Shown: piece after piece, positions 1 through 6,770 of the stretch
Numbering within the stretch: position 1 is the first letter of the stretch
How the letters are laid out: every line of letters begins with the position of its first letter
Assembly (NCBI GenBank): GCA_964462535.1
Contig: CAYWXV010000050.1
Location: forward strand, 1-19,003
Direction of reading: 5' to 3'
DNA length: 19,003 bases
Origin: CAYWXV01 sp964462535
GTDB lineage: Bacteria > Bacteroidota > Ignavibacteria > OLB7
The notes under the pieces: model-generated
The model's database searches: none
The model's input: the letters and a program-made list of their open reading frames with translations, nothing else
Told to the model about the DNA's origin: nothing
Position numbers and translations under genes: made by a program

Positions 1-2
1 TC

Positions 3-194
3 TTTCCCCTTACTCACCGACTGGAACACGAGAAGCGGAAGCAACAGCAATTGAAGCTCATTTTGGATGATGGAGTCCATTCTCATGAACGTTGCATTGA
101 AACGAAAGCCAGGAGCTATGCACAGCCTAATGCTTTGTTGAACGAAAACTCGAGTTTTGAAACAGCCAACATAGAGTCAACCTTCTGTTCGTGA
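3..194 (+). CDS. Possible 3' end of a gene entering from the left edge
   Basis: One plus-strand frame is open from the window edge for 63 codons to a TGA at 192-194. The two other plus frames close within the first 85 bases. The predicted stretch is hydrophilic, with a K/R/Q-rich start and an S/N/E-rich end; no family is recognisable. Its stop would overlap the last 18 bases of the convergent symporter gene. The open frame is short enough to be chance, and no start or upstream sequence is available, so this is only a candidate partial gene. Confidence 0.35.
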   Translation, partial: FPLTHRLEHEKRKQQQLKLILDDGVHSHERCIETKARSYAQPNALLNENSSFETANIESTFCS

Positions 195-1520
195 GATAAT
201 CTTGGCTCCGACGGCATCGCCCCAAACGTTGACGACGGTACGTGACATATCGAGAAGTCGGTCGACGCCGAGGATCAATCCAATACCTGCAATGGGAATA
301 ATTACGGCTCCTGAGGTACCGGTGGGATCAATACTCTGATTAACGGCAGCAATAACAACTGGCATCAATACAAGCGAGGCGGACGGTATTCCGGCCGCAC
401 CAATTGCAGTAAGAGTCGCTGTTATCGCAATGATTATGCTCTGTTCGAGACCGAGTTGCACACCATACGATTGGGCAATGAACGCCACAGCTACTGCTTC
501 AAAGAGAGCTGTTCCGTCCATGTTAATTGTGGCTCCAAGGGGCAGAACAAAGCCCGCAGCCTTTCGCGAGCAACCACCCTCTTCAACGGCACATTCTATT
601 GTCACCGGGAGTGTTGCTGACGAGCTATCAGTACTGAACGCAGTCATCAAGGCCTGACGCATCTGGTGCAGAAATCGAAATGGATTCGTGCGACCGAACA
701 TCCAAAGAACCAATGGCAGAACAATCAAACCATGGATGAGAAGTCCCGCAAGAACCGTCCCAACGTATTTTGCCATTCCTCCAGCGAATAGATCGAGGCC
801 AATTCGGCCGACTGTCCAGGCGAGAAGTGCGAAGACGCCTAGCGGTGCAATGAGAATGACAACATGAACCATCGCCGTCATCGTGTCAAACAAAGCGTCA
901 AAGAACCTCACTACAACAGTTCCCTTCTCTCCAATTGTCGTCAGCATGATCGCAAAGAATATTGAAAAGACGATGATTGGAAGGGCTGCTATTTTTGGAT
1001 CCGCTGCCGATGCGATGGGATTGGCTGGAATCATGTCTTCCACAATTTTCAGCATTGCTGAGCCAAACCCCGTCGGTCCTGTTTCGATCTTAGCCTGGAC
1101 GTCCTTATTACTTGAATACTCCTGCTCTCCACGCTCTACTTCGGCCGCCCCCATTCCATCCCCTGGACGAATAGCATTGACCAATATCAGACCTACTACC
1201 ACAGCTACCAGCATTGTTGACAGGTAGTAGGTAATAGTTTTCAAGCCGATACGCCCCAACTTTCTGAAATCACCGATCGACGCAACGCCAACAATTACGG
1301 ATGAGATTATCAAGGGAACGATGAGCATCTTCAGCAATCCCATGAAGAGGGTGCTGCCGATGAAGTGAAGGATTTCTATGGCTGAATGGTACCCCTCAGA
1401 ACCAGTCCCCTTCAGACTAAAGAGCCACGCTCCCACAAGTCCCCCAACCATCATACCGGCCAGAATTAGCCATGTGATCAACCAGGTGCGACGCCGATGA
1501 GTGTTGGTGAATCGTTCCAT
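177..1520 (-). CDS. Dicarboxylate/amino acid:cation (Na+ or H+) symporter, DAACS family
   Basis: This inner-membrane secondary transporter probably couples uptake of glutamate or aspartate to Na+ entry. The 447 residues have the usual family length and many membrane segments. Landmarks are the serine-rich hairpin STDSSSATLP (296-305), the cation-site motif NMDGT (333-337), the second hairpin AAGIPSAS (375-382) and the TM8 motif DMSRTVVNVWGD (424-435). The arginine at 427 in an RT-N-GD context matches acidic amino acid transporters such as GltPh better than DctA-type dicarboxylate carriers, which is an inference. I chose ATG at 1520 over an upstream in-frame ATG at 1589. The protein then begins MERFTNTHRRR just before TM1, and a promoter-like box lies immediately upstream, inside the longer version. 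It is divergent from the lipoprotein pair. Confidence 0.93.
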   Translation of the reverse strand: MERFTNTHRRRTWLITWLILAGMMVGGLVGAWLFSLKGTGSEGYHSAIEILHFIGSTLFMGLLKMLIVPLIISSVIVGVASIGDFRKLGRIGLKTITYYLSTMLVAVVVGLILVNAIRPGDGMGAAEVERGEQEYSSNKDVQAKIETGPTGFGSAMLKIVEDMIPANPIASAADPKIAALPIIVFSIFFAIMLTTIGEKGTVVVRFFDALFDTMTAMVHVVILIAPLGVFALLAWTVGRIGLDLFAGGMAKYVGTVLAGLLIHGLIVLPLVLWMFGRTNPFRFLHQMRQALMTAFSTDSSSATLPVTIECAVEEGGCSRKAAGFVLPLGATINMDGTALFEAVAVAFIAQSYGVQLGLEQSIIIAITATLTAIGAAGIPSASLVLMPVVIAAVNQSIDPTGTSGAVIIPIAGIGLILGVDRLLDMSRTVVNVWGDAVGAKIISRTEG

Positions 1521-1525
1521 GGCGC

Positions 1526-1533
1526 CGAAGATA
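1526..1533 (-). promoter_or_regulatory. Candidate Bacteroidetes-type -7 box for the symporter gene
   Basis: The minus strand reads TATCTTCG, seven of eight positions of the TAnnTTTG consensus, within TTGTATCTTCGGC. The box ends only five bases before the ATG at 1520, so transcription would begin at or almost at the start codon. A TTG lies about 15 bases upstream as a poor -33 candidate. No Shine-Dalgarno is present. Confidence 0.5.
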
Positions 1534-1557
1534 CAATTCGATTCAGCGCAACCCTTG

Positions 1558-1565
1558 TATCTTTG
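1558..1565 (+). promoter_or_regulatory. Candidate Bacteroidetes-type -7 box for the lipoprotein operon
   Basis: The sequence TATCTTTG matches TAnnTTTG exactly and sits within TTGTATCTTTGCC. It lies about 60 bases before the ATG at 1625 and divergent to the symporter's box. A TTCG at 1537-1540 is a weak -33 candidate at 17 bases. The assignment rests on motif and position only. Confidence 0.55.
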
Positions 1566-1624
1566 CCGCGCCCTGTCGACCGGCTTCAATCATCTCATCT
1601 CGATCCAATCATTGGAGGATCAAC

Positions 1625-2254
1625 ATGACCACACGTAATTCTGGCAGTTCAGCGTTCATGCTGTTATTGCTTAGTCTCACAATCCTTAGCGCCTGCGGCA
1701 AGAAAGAAAGCAACGCCAGTAGTGACACCACCGCTGCTGCCGCAATGCCTGCGGGCGGGTTGACGGAACAGGAGTCGAAGAACGCAGCGATGTGCGCAGA
1801 GTATGTCGAGAAAGTCTTCGTTCAGGGAGACACTGCCTGGCTGCGCGCACACACATCGCCGAACTTTACCGAGCATAATCCGTTCCCGGGTCAGGAACCG
1901 GGCGTCGATGGAATGATCAAAGGTCTGCTGGAGTGGAAAACCGCTTTCTCTGACATGAAGATCTCTATAGATGGACTACTCGTCCGTGGAGACACCGTTG
2001 TCATGCGCTCGACATTTACCGGAACAAACACCGGACCTTTCATGGGTGCGCCGGCCACGAACAAATCTGTGAAGTGTGAGGGTATCGACTGGGTCATCAT
2101 CAAGGATGGGATGCAGACTGATCACTGGGGACAGTTTGATGTGATGGGAATGATGCAGCAGCTCGGGATGATGCAGCCGATGGGTGGACCACCCCCAACG
2201 TCTGAAGCACCTGCGCCGGCCGGAGACAACGCGAAGAAAGACACAGCTGGATGA
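1625..2254 (+). CDS. SnoaL-like lipoprotein, copy 1
   Basis: This is a predicted lipoprotein of 209 residues. A hydrophobic signal segment ends in the lipobox LSAC with the lipidated Cys at 24, followed by GKKE. The mature part (about 55-180) resembles SnoaL-like/ester-cyclase folds of the NTF2 superfamily: RAHTSPNFTEHNP near the start and DHWGQFD near the end, with histidines and acidic residues lining the presumed pocket. The substrate is unknown; many such exported proteins are non-catalytic or uncharacterised. The tail is rich in Met, Pro and Ala. A GGAGG Shine-Dalgarno (1614-1618) sits six bases before the ATG. The next gene is a clear paralogue 39 bases downstream, and the pair ends in a shared terminator, which indicates a two-gene operon. 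Confidence 0.88.
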   Translation: MTTRNSGSSAFMLLLLSLTILSACGKKESNASSDTTAAAAMPAGGLTEQESKNAAMCAEYVEKVFVQGDTAWLRAHTSPNFTEHNPFPGQEPGVDGMIKGLLEWKTAFSDMKISIDGLLVRGDTVVMRSTFTGTNTGPFMGAPATNKSVKCEGIDWVIIKDGMQTDHWGQFDVMGMMQQLGMMQPMGGPPPTSEAPAPAGDNAKKDTAG

Positions 2255-2293
2255 TAACATCCCAGACCACGTACACTTTACAGGAGATTCGGA

Positions 2294-2932
2294 ATGACCA
2301 CACGAACCATGCGCGGAACCAGCGTCCTATTGATGCTGCTACCAGTTCTGCTGATTATTTCCTGTGGAAAGAAGGAAGCGGGGGGGAGCGGTAGTGCCGA
2401 CTCAACCGCCGCTATGTCAAGCGGGGACGGCGGCATGACGGCCGAGGAGACGGCGAACATCGCCCTCTCACGCGAGTTTGTCGAAAAGGCGATCAGCAAC
2501 GCTGATACGGCCTACGTCCGGGCTCACACCGACGCCAACTTCGTCGAGCACAGCCCATCACCGGGTCAGAAGTCCGGCGTGGATGGTCTGATAGAATGGG
2601 TGATGATGAACAAATCCGCCTTCCCTGATGTCAAACTCACGATAGAGAACATCTTCGCAAAGGGTGACCAGGTTGCAATCGTCTCCATGTTCACCGGAAC
2701 CAACACTGGCCCGATGATGGGACAACCAGCTACGGGCAAGGCAGTTTCTGCACAGGTTGTTGACGTCGTCAGGATCAAGGATGGCAAGATGACCGAACAT
2801 TGGGGACAGATCGACGCAGTGAAGATGCTGACCGACCTTGGAATGATGGGCCCAATGGGCGAAGCTCCGGGCGCTGGCGCAGCAAATGCACCGGCCGCAG
2901 GTGGAGAAATGAGCAAAGACAGCGCGAAGTAG
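2294..2932 (+). CDS. SnoaL-like lipoprotein, copy 2
   Basis: This 212-residue lipoprotein is a tandem paralogue of the preceding gene. The first four residues (MTTR), the lipid-attached Cys at position 24 and the CGKKE start of the mature protein are the same. Shared blocks include RAHT-NF-EH-P-PGQ, GVDG, FTGTNTGP-MG-PAT and HWGQ-D, and both tails are Pro/Ala-rich with a KD(T/S)A ending. The SnoaL-like/NTF2 fold is inferred from these blocks. Function and ligand are unknown. AGGAG (2282-2286) is a suitable ribosome site. A strong intrinsic terminator follows 14 bases after the stop, so this is the last gene of the operon. Confidence 0.88.
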   Translation: MTTRTMRGTSVLLMLLPVLLIISCGKKEAGGSGSADSTAAMSSGDGGMTAEETANIALSREFVEKAISNADTAYVRAHTDANFVEHSPSPGQKSGVDGLIEWVMMNKSAFPDVKLTIENIFAKGDQVAIVSMFTGTNTGPMMGQPATGKAVSAQVVDVVRIKDGKMTEHWGQIDAVKMLTDLGMMGPMGEAPGAGAANAPAAGGEMSKDSAK

Positions 2933-2946
2933 CGTTGAACATCACA

Positions 2947-2980
2947 ACGGCCGGGGCCACGCTCCGGCCGTTTTTCTTTC
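2947..2980 (+). terminator. Intrinsic terminator of the lipoprotein operon
   Basis: A 10-bp GC-rich stem (2947-2956 with 2962-2971, one G-T wobble) around a CCACG loop is followed directly by TTTTTCTTTCTT. It starts 14 bases after the stop of the second lipoprotein and is a textbook rho-independent signal. Confidence 0.9.
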
Positions 2981-2988
2981 TTCAAGCA

Positions 2989-3456
2989 ATCCGCGGATCT
3001 TCTTCTATCGTTCACTCTTCTATTCTCATACCGCTCTTCCTTGCGGCAATTGGGCTGCACGCTCAGCAAGCGCCGACCGACTTTCTTTCACGTCTTCCCG
3101 AGCATCGTGAACTGACGGTTCCGTACGAGCTCGACGAGAGTTCCATCATCCTTCCTCCCGGCTCCTGGGTCTCCGACGACCTGCATCCCCTGTTGCTCGG
3201 CGATGATCCAGGGCGATGGCATGTCTGGATCGTTGGGACGTTGCAGGGATTCGATTCCGTCGTCCCTATGGTATTGAAATTCGAAGGGAACGAATCCGAC
3301 TACGTTGATGTCTATTTCCTGGTCGTCTTCGATCTGCAGGGAAGCCGCATTCGGACTGATCTGCTGGGAGTCTTCGCGAACGTCAACGGAGACTACAGTA
3401 CCTCTCATGCGGTCATCGATTCGAGCCTGCATGTGACGCGAAGTATCGAGTGGTGA
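2989..3456 (+). CDS. Small exported protein of unknown function, start unresolved
   Basis: The reading frame is clearly coding from about 3000 to the TGA at 3454, with balanced composition and a globular look. Near its start is a typical signal segment (SSILIPLFLAAIGLHA, then QQAPTDF), suggesting export with cleavage after HA. The mature part is about 130 residues, rich in Asp, Val and aromatic residues; I do not recognise a family. There is no ATG, GTG or TTG between the upstream terminator and the signal segment. The nearest in-frame canonical codon is TTG at 2935, which lies before the terminator, and the next is an ATG at 2800 deep inside the previous gene. The coordinate given here uses ATC at 2989 as a placeholder. 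A rare ATC/ATT/ATA start, a base error or a broken 5' end are all possible. Confidence 0.6.
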   Translation: MRGSSSIVHSSILIPLFLAAIGLHAQQAPTDFLSRLPEHRELTVPYELDESSIILPPGSWVSDDLHPLLLGDDPGRWHVWIVGTLQGFDSVVPMVLKFEGNESDYVDVYFLVVFDLQGSRIRTDLLGVFANVNGDYSTSHAVIDSSLHVTRSIEW

Positions 3457-3485
3457 GCCTTCCCCGACATCCGGACGGGATCTTG

Positions 3486-3493
3486 TATCTTCG
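3486..3493 (+). promoter_or_regulatory. Candidate Bacteroidetes-type -7 box for the OmpA-family gene
   Basis: TATCTTCG lies inside CTTGTATCTTCGCGG, nearly identical to the two boxes in the symporter/lipoprotein intergenic region. It is about 80 bases before the ATG at 3570 and about 30 bases after the previous stop. No convincing -33 element is visible. Confidence 0.45.
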
Positions 3494-3569
3494 CGGGTTC
3501 AGTATTTCCCTCCGTCCCTCGACGCGGTATCCAACACCCGAAAAACACCCAACCATTTCAATACATCGC

Positions 3570-5549
3570 ATGGTTATGCATCCGAATTCGATCAGACTGC
3601 TTCGACTGTTGTTGGTGACGGTCATCGCGGGCTTCCCGACGTTTGTAAAGGCACAGACCCCAGGCGATGACTGGGCCAAGTGGTGGTATGGCGCCTATCT
3701 TGGCGTGAACGTCAATCTCTTCAGTGGAACGCTGCACAACCTCAGCGTAAACGACGTCAACGTTGCCAATCCTACCGGCTTTGACGCCGGTTCAGGGCTT
3801 GGACTGGGACTTGGTGGCCTTCTCGAATACAATTCAGGTGAACTCCTGGGGGGAAACGTCTTTGTCGGATATGACAACAGACATGTCAACTTCGACACGA
3901 AGAACGCAGCGCGCGACACGGTAACGCGGCGGATGAACGAGGAACTCTCCACCAGTCTTGCGTACGTCACAATCGAGCCCAATCTCCGACTGAACCTGAT
4001 TAACAGATTCTTCCATGTAATGGTCGGACCGAGCTTCGCGATCAATCTTTCAAATGGTTATGAATACTCATTCACTGATACTGCGAATGTCGGTGTAACA
4101 CGCTCGAGTGATCTGGCAAACGTCAGAAGTTTTGTGATTGGTGGACAGCTCGGCGTTGGCTATGATTTCGTGGTGAAAGGACCGAAGGCGAGCCCACAGA
4201 TTCTTGCCACCCCATTTGCTCAGTTCCGTCTGGGACAGAATCTGCTCGACCCGCCGACCGGGAGCACAGACGATTACGGAACAAATACGATCCGCGTCGG
4301 TGTGCAAGTGAAATTTGGCTCACCAAGTACACCACCAATCGACACCGGCGACGACGATCACACAGCCGGCTTCAGCGTACGCGCCCCAAATGTCGTGACC
4401 AGCTCACGACGCCTGCAGGAAACGTTCCCACTGCGGAACTACATCTTCTTCGACGCAGGATCGACAAACCTCCCCGAACGGTACAAGCAGCTCTCTTCCT
4501 CCGACGCATCATCGTTCCGCGAAGATCAGCTCATCCGTGGAGGAGCAGAGACCGGGCGAAACGACCCGATGATGGTCCGCTCGCGCCGGCAGATGGAAGT
4601 GTACTACAACGTCCTCAACATCTTTGCTGATCGCATGCGTCGCAATCCTGCCGCAAAGGTGACCCTGAGCGGGGCCGCAAACGGTGATGCCGACGCTGGC
4701 AAGAAAATGGCCCAAAACGTCAAAGACTATCTCGTCAGTCGATTTGGCATTGATGCTGGTCGCATTACCGTCGAGGGAAAGGCGATGCCCACACATCGCT
4801 CTGGATCGGGAGCTTCAAGCGGCGAAGACAGAAAACTCCTGGAGGCTGAGAATTACCGTGTGGAAATTTCGGCACAACCTCAGGACCTCCTTCAGCCCGT
4901 CTCCATTGTCTCGATGCAGGACGAGCCTATTGATAACGATATCGTCCTCACCGTCCCCAACGACGATAATGTTGCCTCCTGGAGAGCGGAAGTGACGGAA
5001 CGAGGCGGAACACCTCAGATGTTCGGCCCCTTCACTAATCGGAATATCGCCCGCATCGATTCCAAGACGCTTCTTGGCTCGAAGAGTGAAGGACGCTATT
5101 CGGCTAAAGCGATTATTCTCTGGAAGGATGGAAAGGAGACGACCAGTGACGAGGAGGATTTCCGGTTGGTTCGCTCAGATGACGAGGAGGAAGAGAGCGG
5201 CACCCGATACTCGATTCTCTTCGAGTTCGACGAGTCGAAAACCGTGGAGACATATCGTGACTTCCTTGTAAAGACGGTCGCGCCGGCAATCCCCGACGGT
5301 GCTTCAGTGATTATTCACGGACACACCGATGTCAGTGGGGAGCCCGATTACAACGCAAAGCTCGCGCAGAAGCGTTGTGACGCCGCCCGCGAGATCCTTC
5401 AGGGAGAGCTCACCCGCCTTGGCCGCAAAGCAACATTCGACAGCTACGGATTTGGTGAGGACGAGCGTCGCTCTCCCTTCAACAATACCCTTCCGGAGCA
5501 ACGGTACTACAATCGAACGGTCGTGATAGAAGTAGTACCAGGCCGATAG
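3570..5549 (+). CDS. Outer-membrane beta-barrel protein with C-terminal OmpA domain
   Basis: This 659-residue protein is predicted to sit in the outer membrane and grip peptidoglycan. It has a signal peptide with likely cleavage at VKA|QT (28/29). An N-terminal section to about residue 245 has alternating hydrophobic strands and ends in RVGVQVKFG, typical of a barrel. A first, degenerate OmpA-like unit (about 290-435; RNYIFFDAGSTNL) is followed by an immunoglobulin-like linker ending in an acidic DDEEEESG stretch. A canonical OmpA domain spans 546-659, with ILFEFDES, HGHTD (583-587) and a closing NR (648-649). The ligand residues suggest diaminopimelate binding, a family property. The start is ATG 3570 or 3576, both without a Shine-Dalgarno. 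Upstream in-frame codons would add an implausible leader. Confidence 0.9.
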   Translation: MVMHPNSIRLLRLLLVTVIAGFPTFVKAQTPGDDWAKWWYGAYLGVNVNLFSGTLHNLSVNDVNVANPTGFDAGSGLGLGLGGLLEYNSGELLGGNVFVGYDNRHVNFDTKNAARDTVTRRMNEELSTSLAYVTIEPNLRLNLINRFFHVMVGPSFAINLSNGYEYSFTDTANVGVTRSSDLANVRSFVIGGQLGVGYDFVVKGPKASPQILATPFAQFRLGQNLLDPPTGSTDDYGTNTIRVGVQVKFGSPSTPPIDTGDDDHTAGFSVRAPNVVTSSRRLQETFPLRNYIFFDAGSTNLPERYKQLSSSDASSFREDQLIRGGAETGRNDPMMVRSRRQMEVYYNVLNIFADRMRRNPAAKVTLSGAANGDADAGKKMAQNVKDYLVSRFGIDAGRITVEGKAMPTHRSGSGASSGEDRKLLEAENYRVEISAQPQDLLQPVSIVSMQDEPIDNDIVLTVPNDDNVASWRAEVTERGGTPQMFGPFTNRNIARIDSKTLLGSKSEGRYSAKAIILWKDGKETTSDEEDFRLVRSDDEEEESGTRYSILFEFDESKTVETYRDFLVKTVAPAIPDGASVIIHGHTDVSGEPDYNAKLAQKRCDAAREILQGELTRLGRKATFDSYGFGEDERRSPFNNTLPEQRYYNRTVVIEVVPGR

Positions 5550-5581
5550 GGAACAGAGAGCAGCCTGAAATGGAAGAGGAC

Positions 5582-5623
5582 TTTCCGGCCCCCTCGCAGA
5601 AGTGACAGCGACGGGGCCGGAAA
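5582..5623 (+). terminator. Strong hairpin after the OmpA-family gene, terminator-like
   Basis: TTTCCGGCCCC (5582-5592) pairs perfectly with GGGGCCGGAAA (5613-5623) around a 20-base loop, starting 33 bases after the stop. No T-run follows, so it may be a non-canonical terminator or a 3'-end stabilising structure. Confidence 0.5.
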
Positions 5624-5739
5624 CGGATCATACTCTCCTCCCGCTTGAAGCCATCCAACTTCCGCGCGAGTTGGCGTGACACGCGATTCACCAGTCGGTG
5701 CAACCACCGGACGCGCAGCATCTAACACGAAAACATCTC

Positions 5740-6567
5740 ATGTTGACCAAAGATCGATTTCTCCGAAAGCTCTTTCCATCGGTGGCGGTGTTTGCCCGGT
5801 CCCCGGTTGCCCGCGTCCTGGACATCTTCGACTCCTTCATTAAGCGAAAGAATCCGGAGTGGCAGCAACTCCCCCCGGCGTCCGTCCGCATGCGAATCGG
5901 GGTAGGAAATCATATTCTCAGAAATCATCAATATTTCATCGACACCGGCAATTACATTGTCACTGAATTGCGGGAGAAAGGATACCTGAATCCTGACTCG
6001 CATGTTATTGAGCTGGGATGCGGTTGCGGACGAAATGCTTTGGCCTTCTCGAAGTATCTGTCAGAGAAAGGACGCTATATCGGTCAGGACGTGGACCGGG
6101 AAATGCTTGGGTGGTGCAAGAAGAATCTCCAGAGCCAAAACGTGACATTCTACGATGTCGACGTCTTCAGCACCGTGTACAATCCAAAAGGGAAGCCGAT
6201 TACCGATTACAAGCTTCCGGCGGACGATAATTCAATCGATTTGATCTTCTCAATATCAGTCTTCAGTCATCTCATCTACGGCGACACCGCCCACTATATC
6301 CGCGAAAGCGCCCGCGTCTTGAAGAAGGGGGGACATATCCACCTCACCCTCTTTATCATTGATTTTCTGAGAGAGCGACTTGGGGACCGGTGGACGTTCT
6401 CACACAAAGTCGAGAACTACTACGTTGAGAATCTGAAATACCCGGAAGCCGCAGTGGCGTATGATCTGGAAACAATCGAAGCCCTAATGAAAGAGAACGG
6501 GTTGAGAATTGTGGAGATCTACAACAAGGAGATGCACCAACAGACTATCATTGCCGTGAAGGAGTAG
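5740..6567 (+). CDS. Class I SAM-dependent methyltransferase
   Basis: This cytosolic enzyme of 275 residues should transfer a methyl group from S-adenosylmethionine to an unidentified acceptor. Motif I is VIELGCGCGR (89-98), the acidic ribose-binding turn follows in GQDVD (115-119), and the motif IV region is IDLIFSISVFSHL (166-178), then RVLKKGGHIHLTLF. This is the Rossmann-type Methyltransf_11/25 pattern. The first 70 residues are basic and helical and may recognise the substrate. The acceptor cannot be deduced; the gene stands alone, not in a pathway cluster. I prefer ATG 5740 (MLTKDRFLRK) over an in-frame GTG at 5698; neither has a Shine-Dalgarno. A strong terminator follows 48 bases after the stop. 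Confidence 0.88.
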   Translation: MLTKDRFLRKLFPSVAVFARSPVARVLDIFDSFIKRKNPEWQQLPPASVRMRIGVGNHILRNHQYFIDTGNYIVTELREKGYLNPDSHVIELGCGCGRNALAFSKYLSEKGRYIGQDVDREMLGWCKKNLQSQNVTFYDVDVFSTVYNPKGKPITDYKLPADDNSIDLIFSISVFSHLIYGDTAHYIRESARVLKKGGHIHLTLFIIDFLRERLGDRWTFSHKVENYYVENLKYPEAAVAYDLETIEALMKENGLRIVEIYNKEMHQQTIIAVKE

Positions 6568-6615
6568 GGGAGTGGCGTAAGGTCGCTTCGCAACAGACCG
6601 CTTGGCTGTTAACTG

Positions 6616-6659
6616 TCCGACCGGCAGACGATGGACGTCCGCCGGTCGGATTGTTTTCT
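6616..6659 (+). terminator. Intrinsic terminator of the methyltransferase gene
   Basis: TCCGACCGGC (6616-6625) pairs perfectly with GCCGGTCGGA (6641-6650). Inside, after one mismatch, GACG pairs with CGTC around a 5-base loop. TTGTTTTC follows at once. The T-run is only on the plus strand, so it serves the methyltransferase gene and not the convergent regulator. Confidence 0.88.
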
Positions 6660-6770
6660 CGGTGACGGCCGGCCGTACCCCACACCCCTCGTCTATATTT
6701 CGACGTCAGGCTGGATCGTTGCCTCGTACCCGCTGTTCCGCAATCTACAGCCGCCCGGCCTTCTTCGCCG

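Noticed and set aside
145..158. AAAACTCGAGTTTT palindrome after the symporter stop
   Set aside because: It is a 14-bp dyad with almost no loop and a weak A/T stem; too little to call a terminator, and it lies inside the possible left-edge gene.
2566..3069. 167-codon minus-strand open frame
   Set aside because: It is antisense to the second lipoprotein, its terminator and the exported-protein gene.
5655..5674. CCAACT/AGTTGG hairpin before the methyltransferase
   Set aside because: Six base pairs with an eight-base loop; no T-run and no clear regulatory position.
6693..6700. TATATTTC resembling a -7 box on the plus strand
   Set aside because: It faces into the 3' end of the regulator gene with no plus-strand gene following, and lacks the TTG-TC context of the other three boxes.
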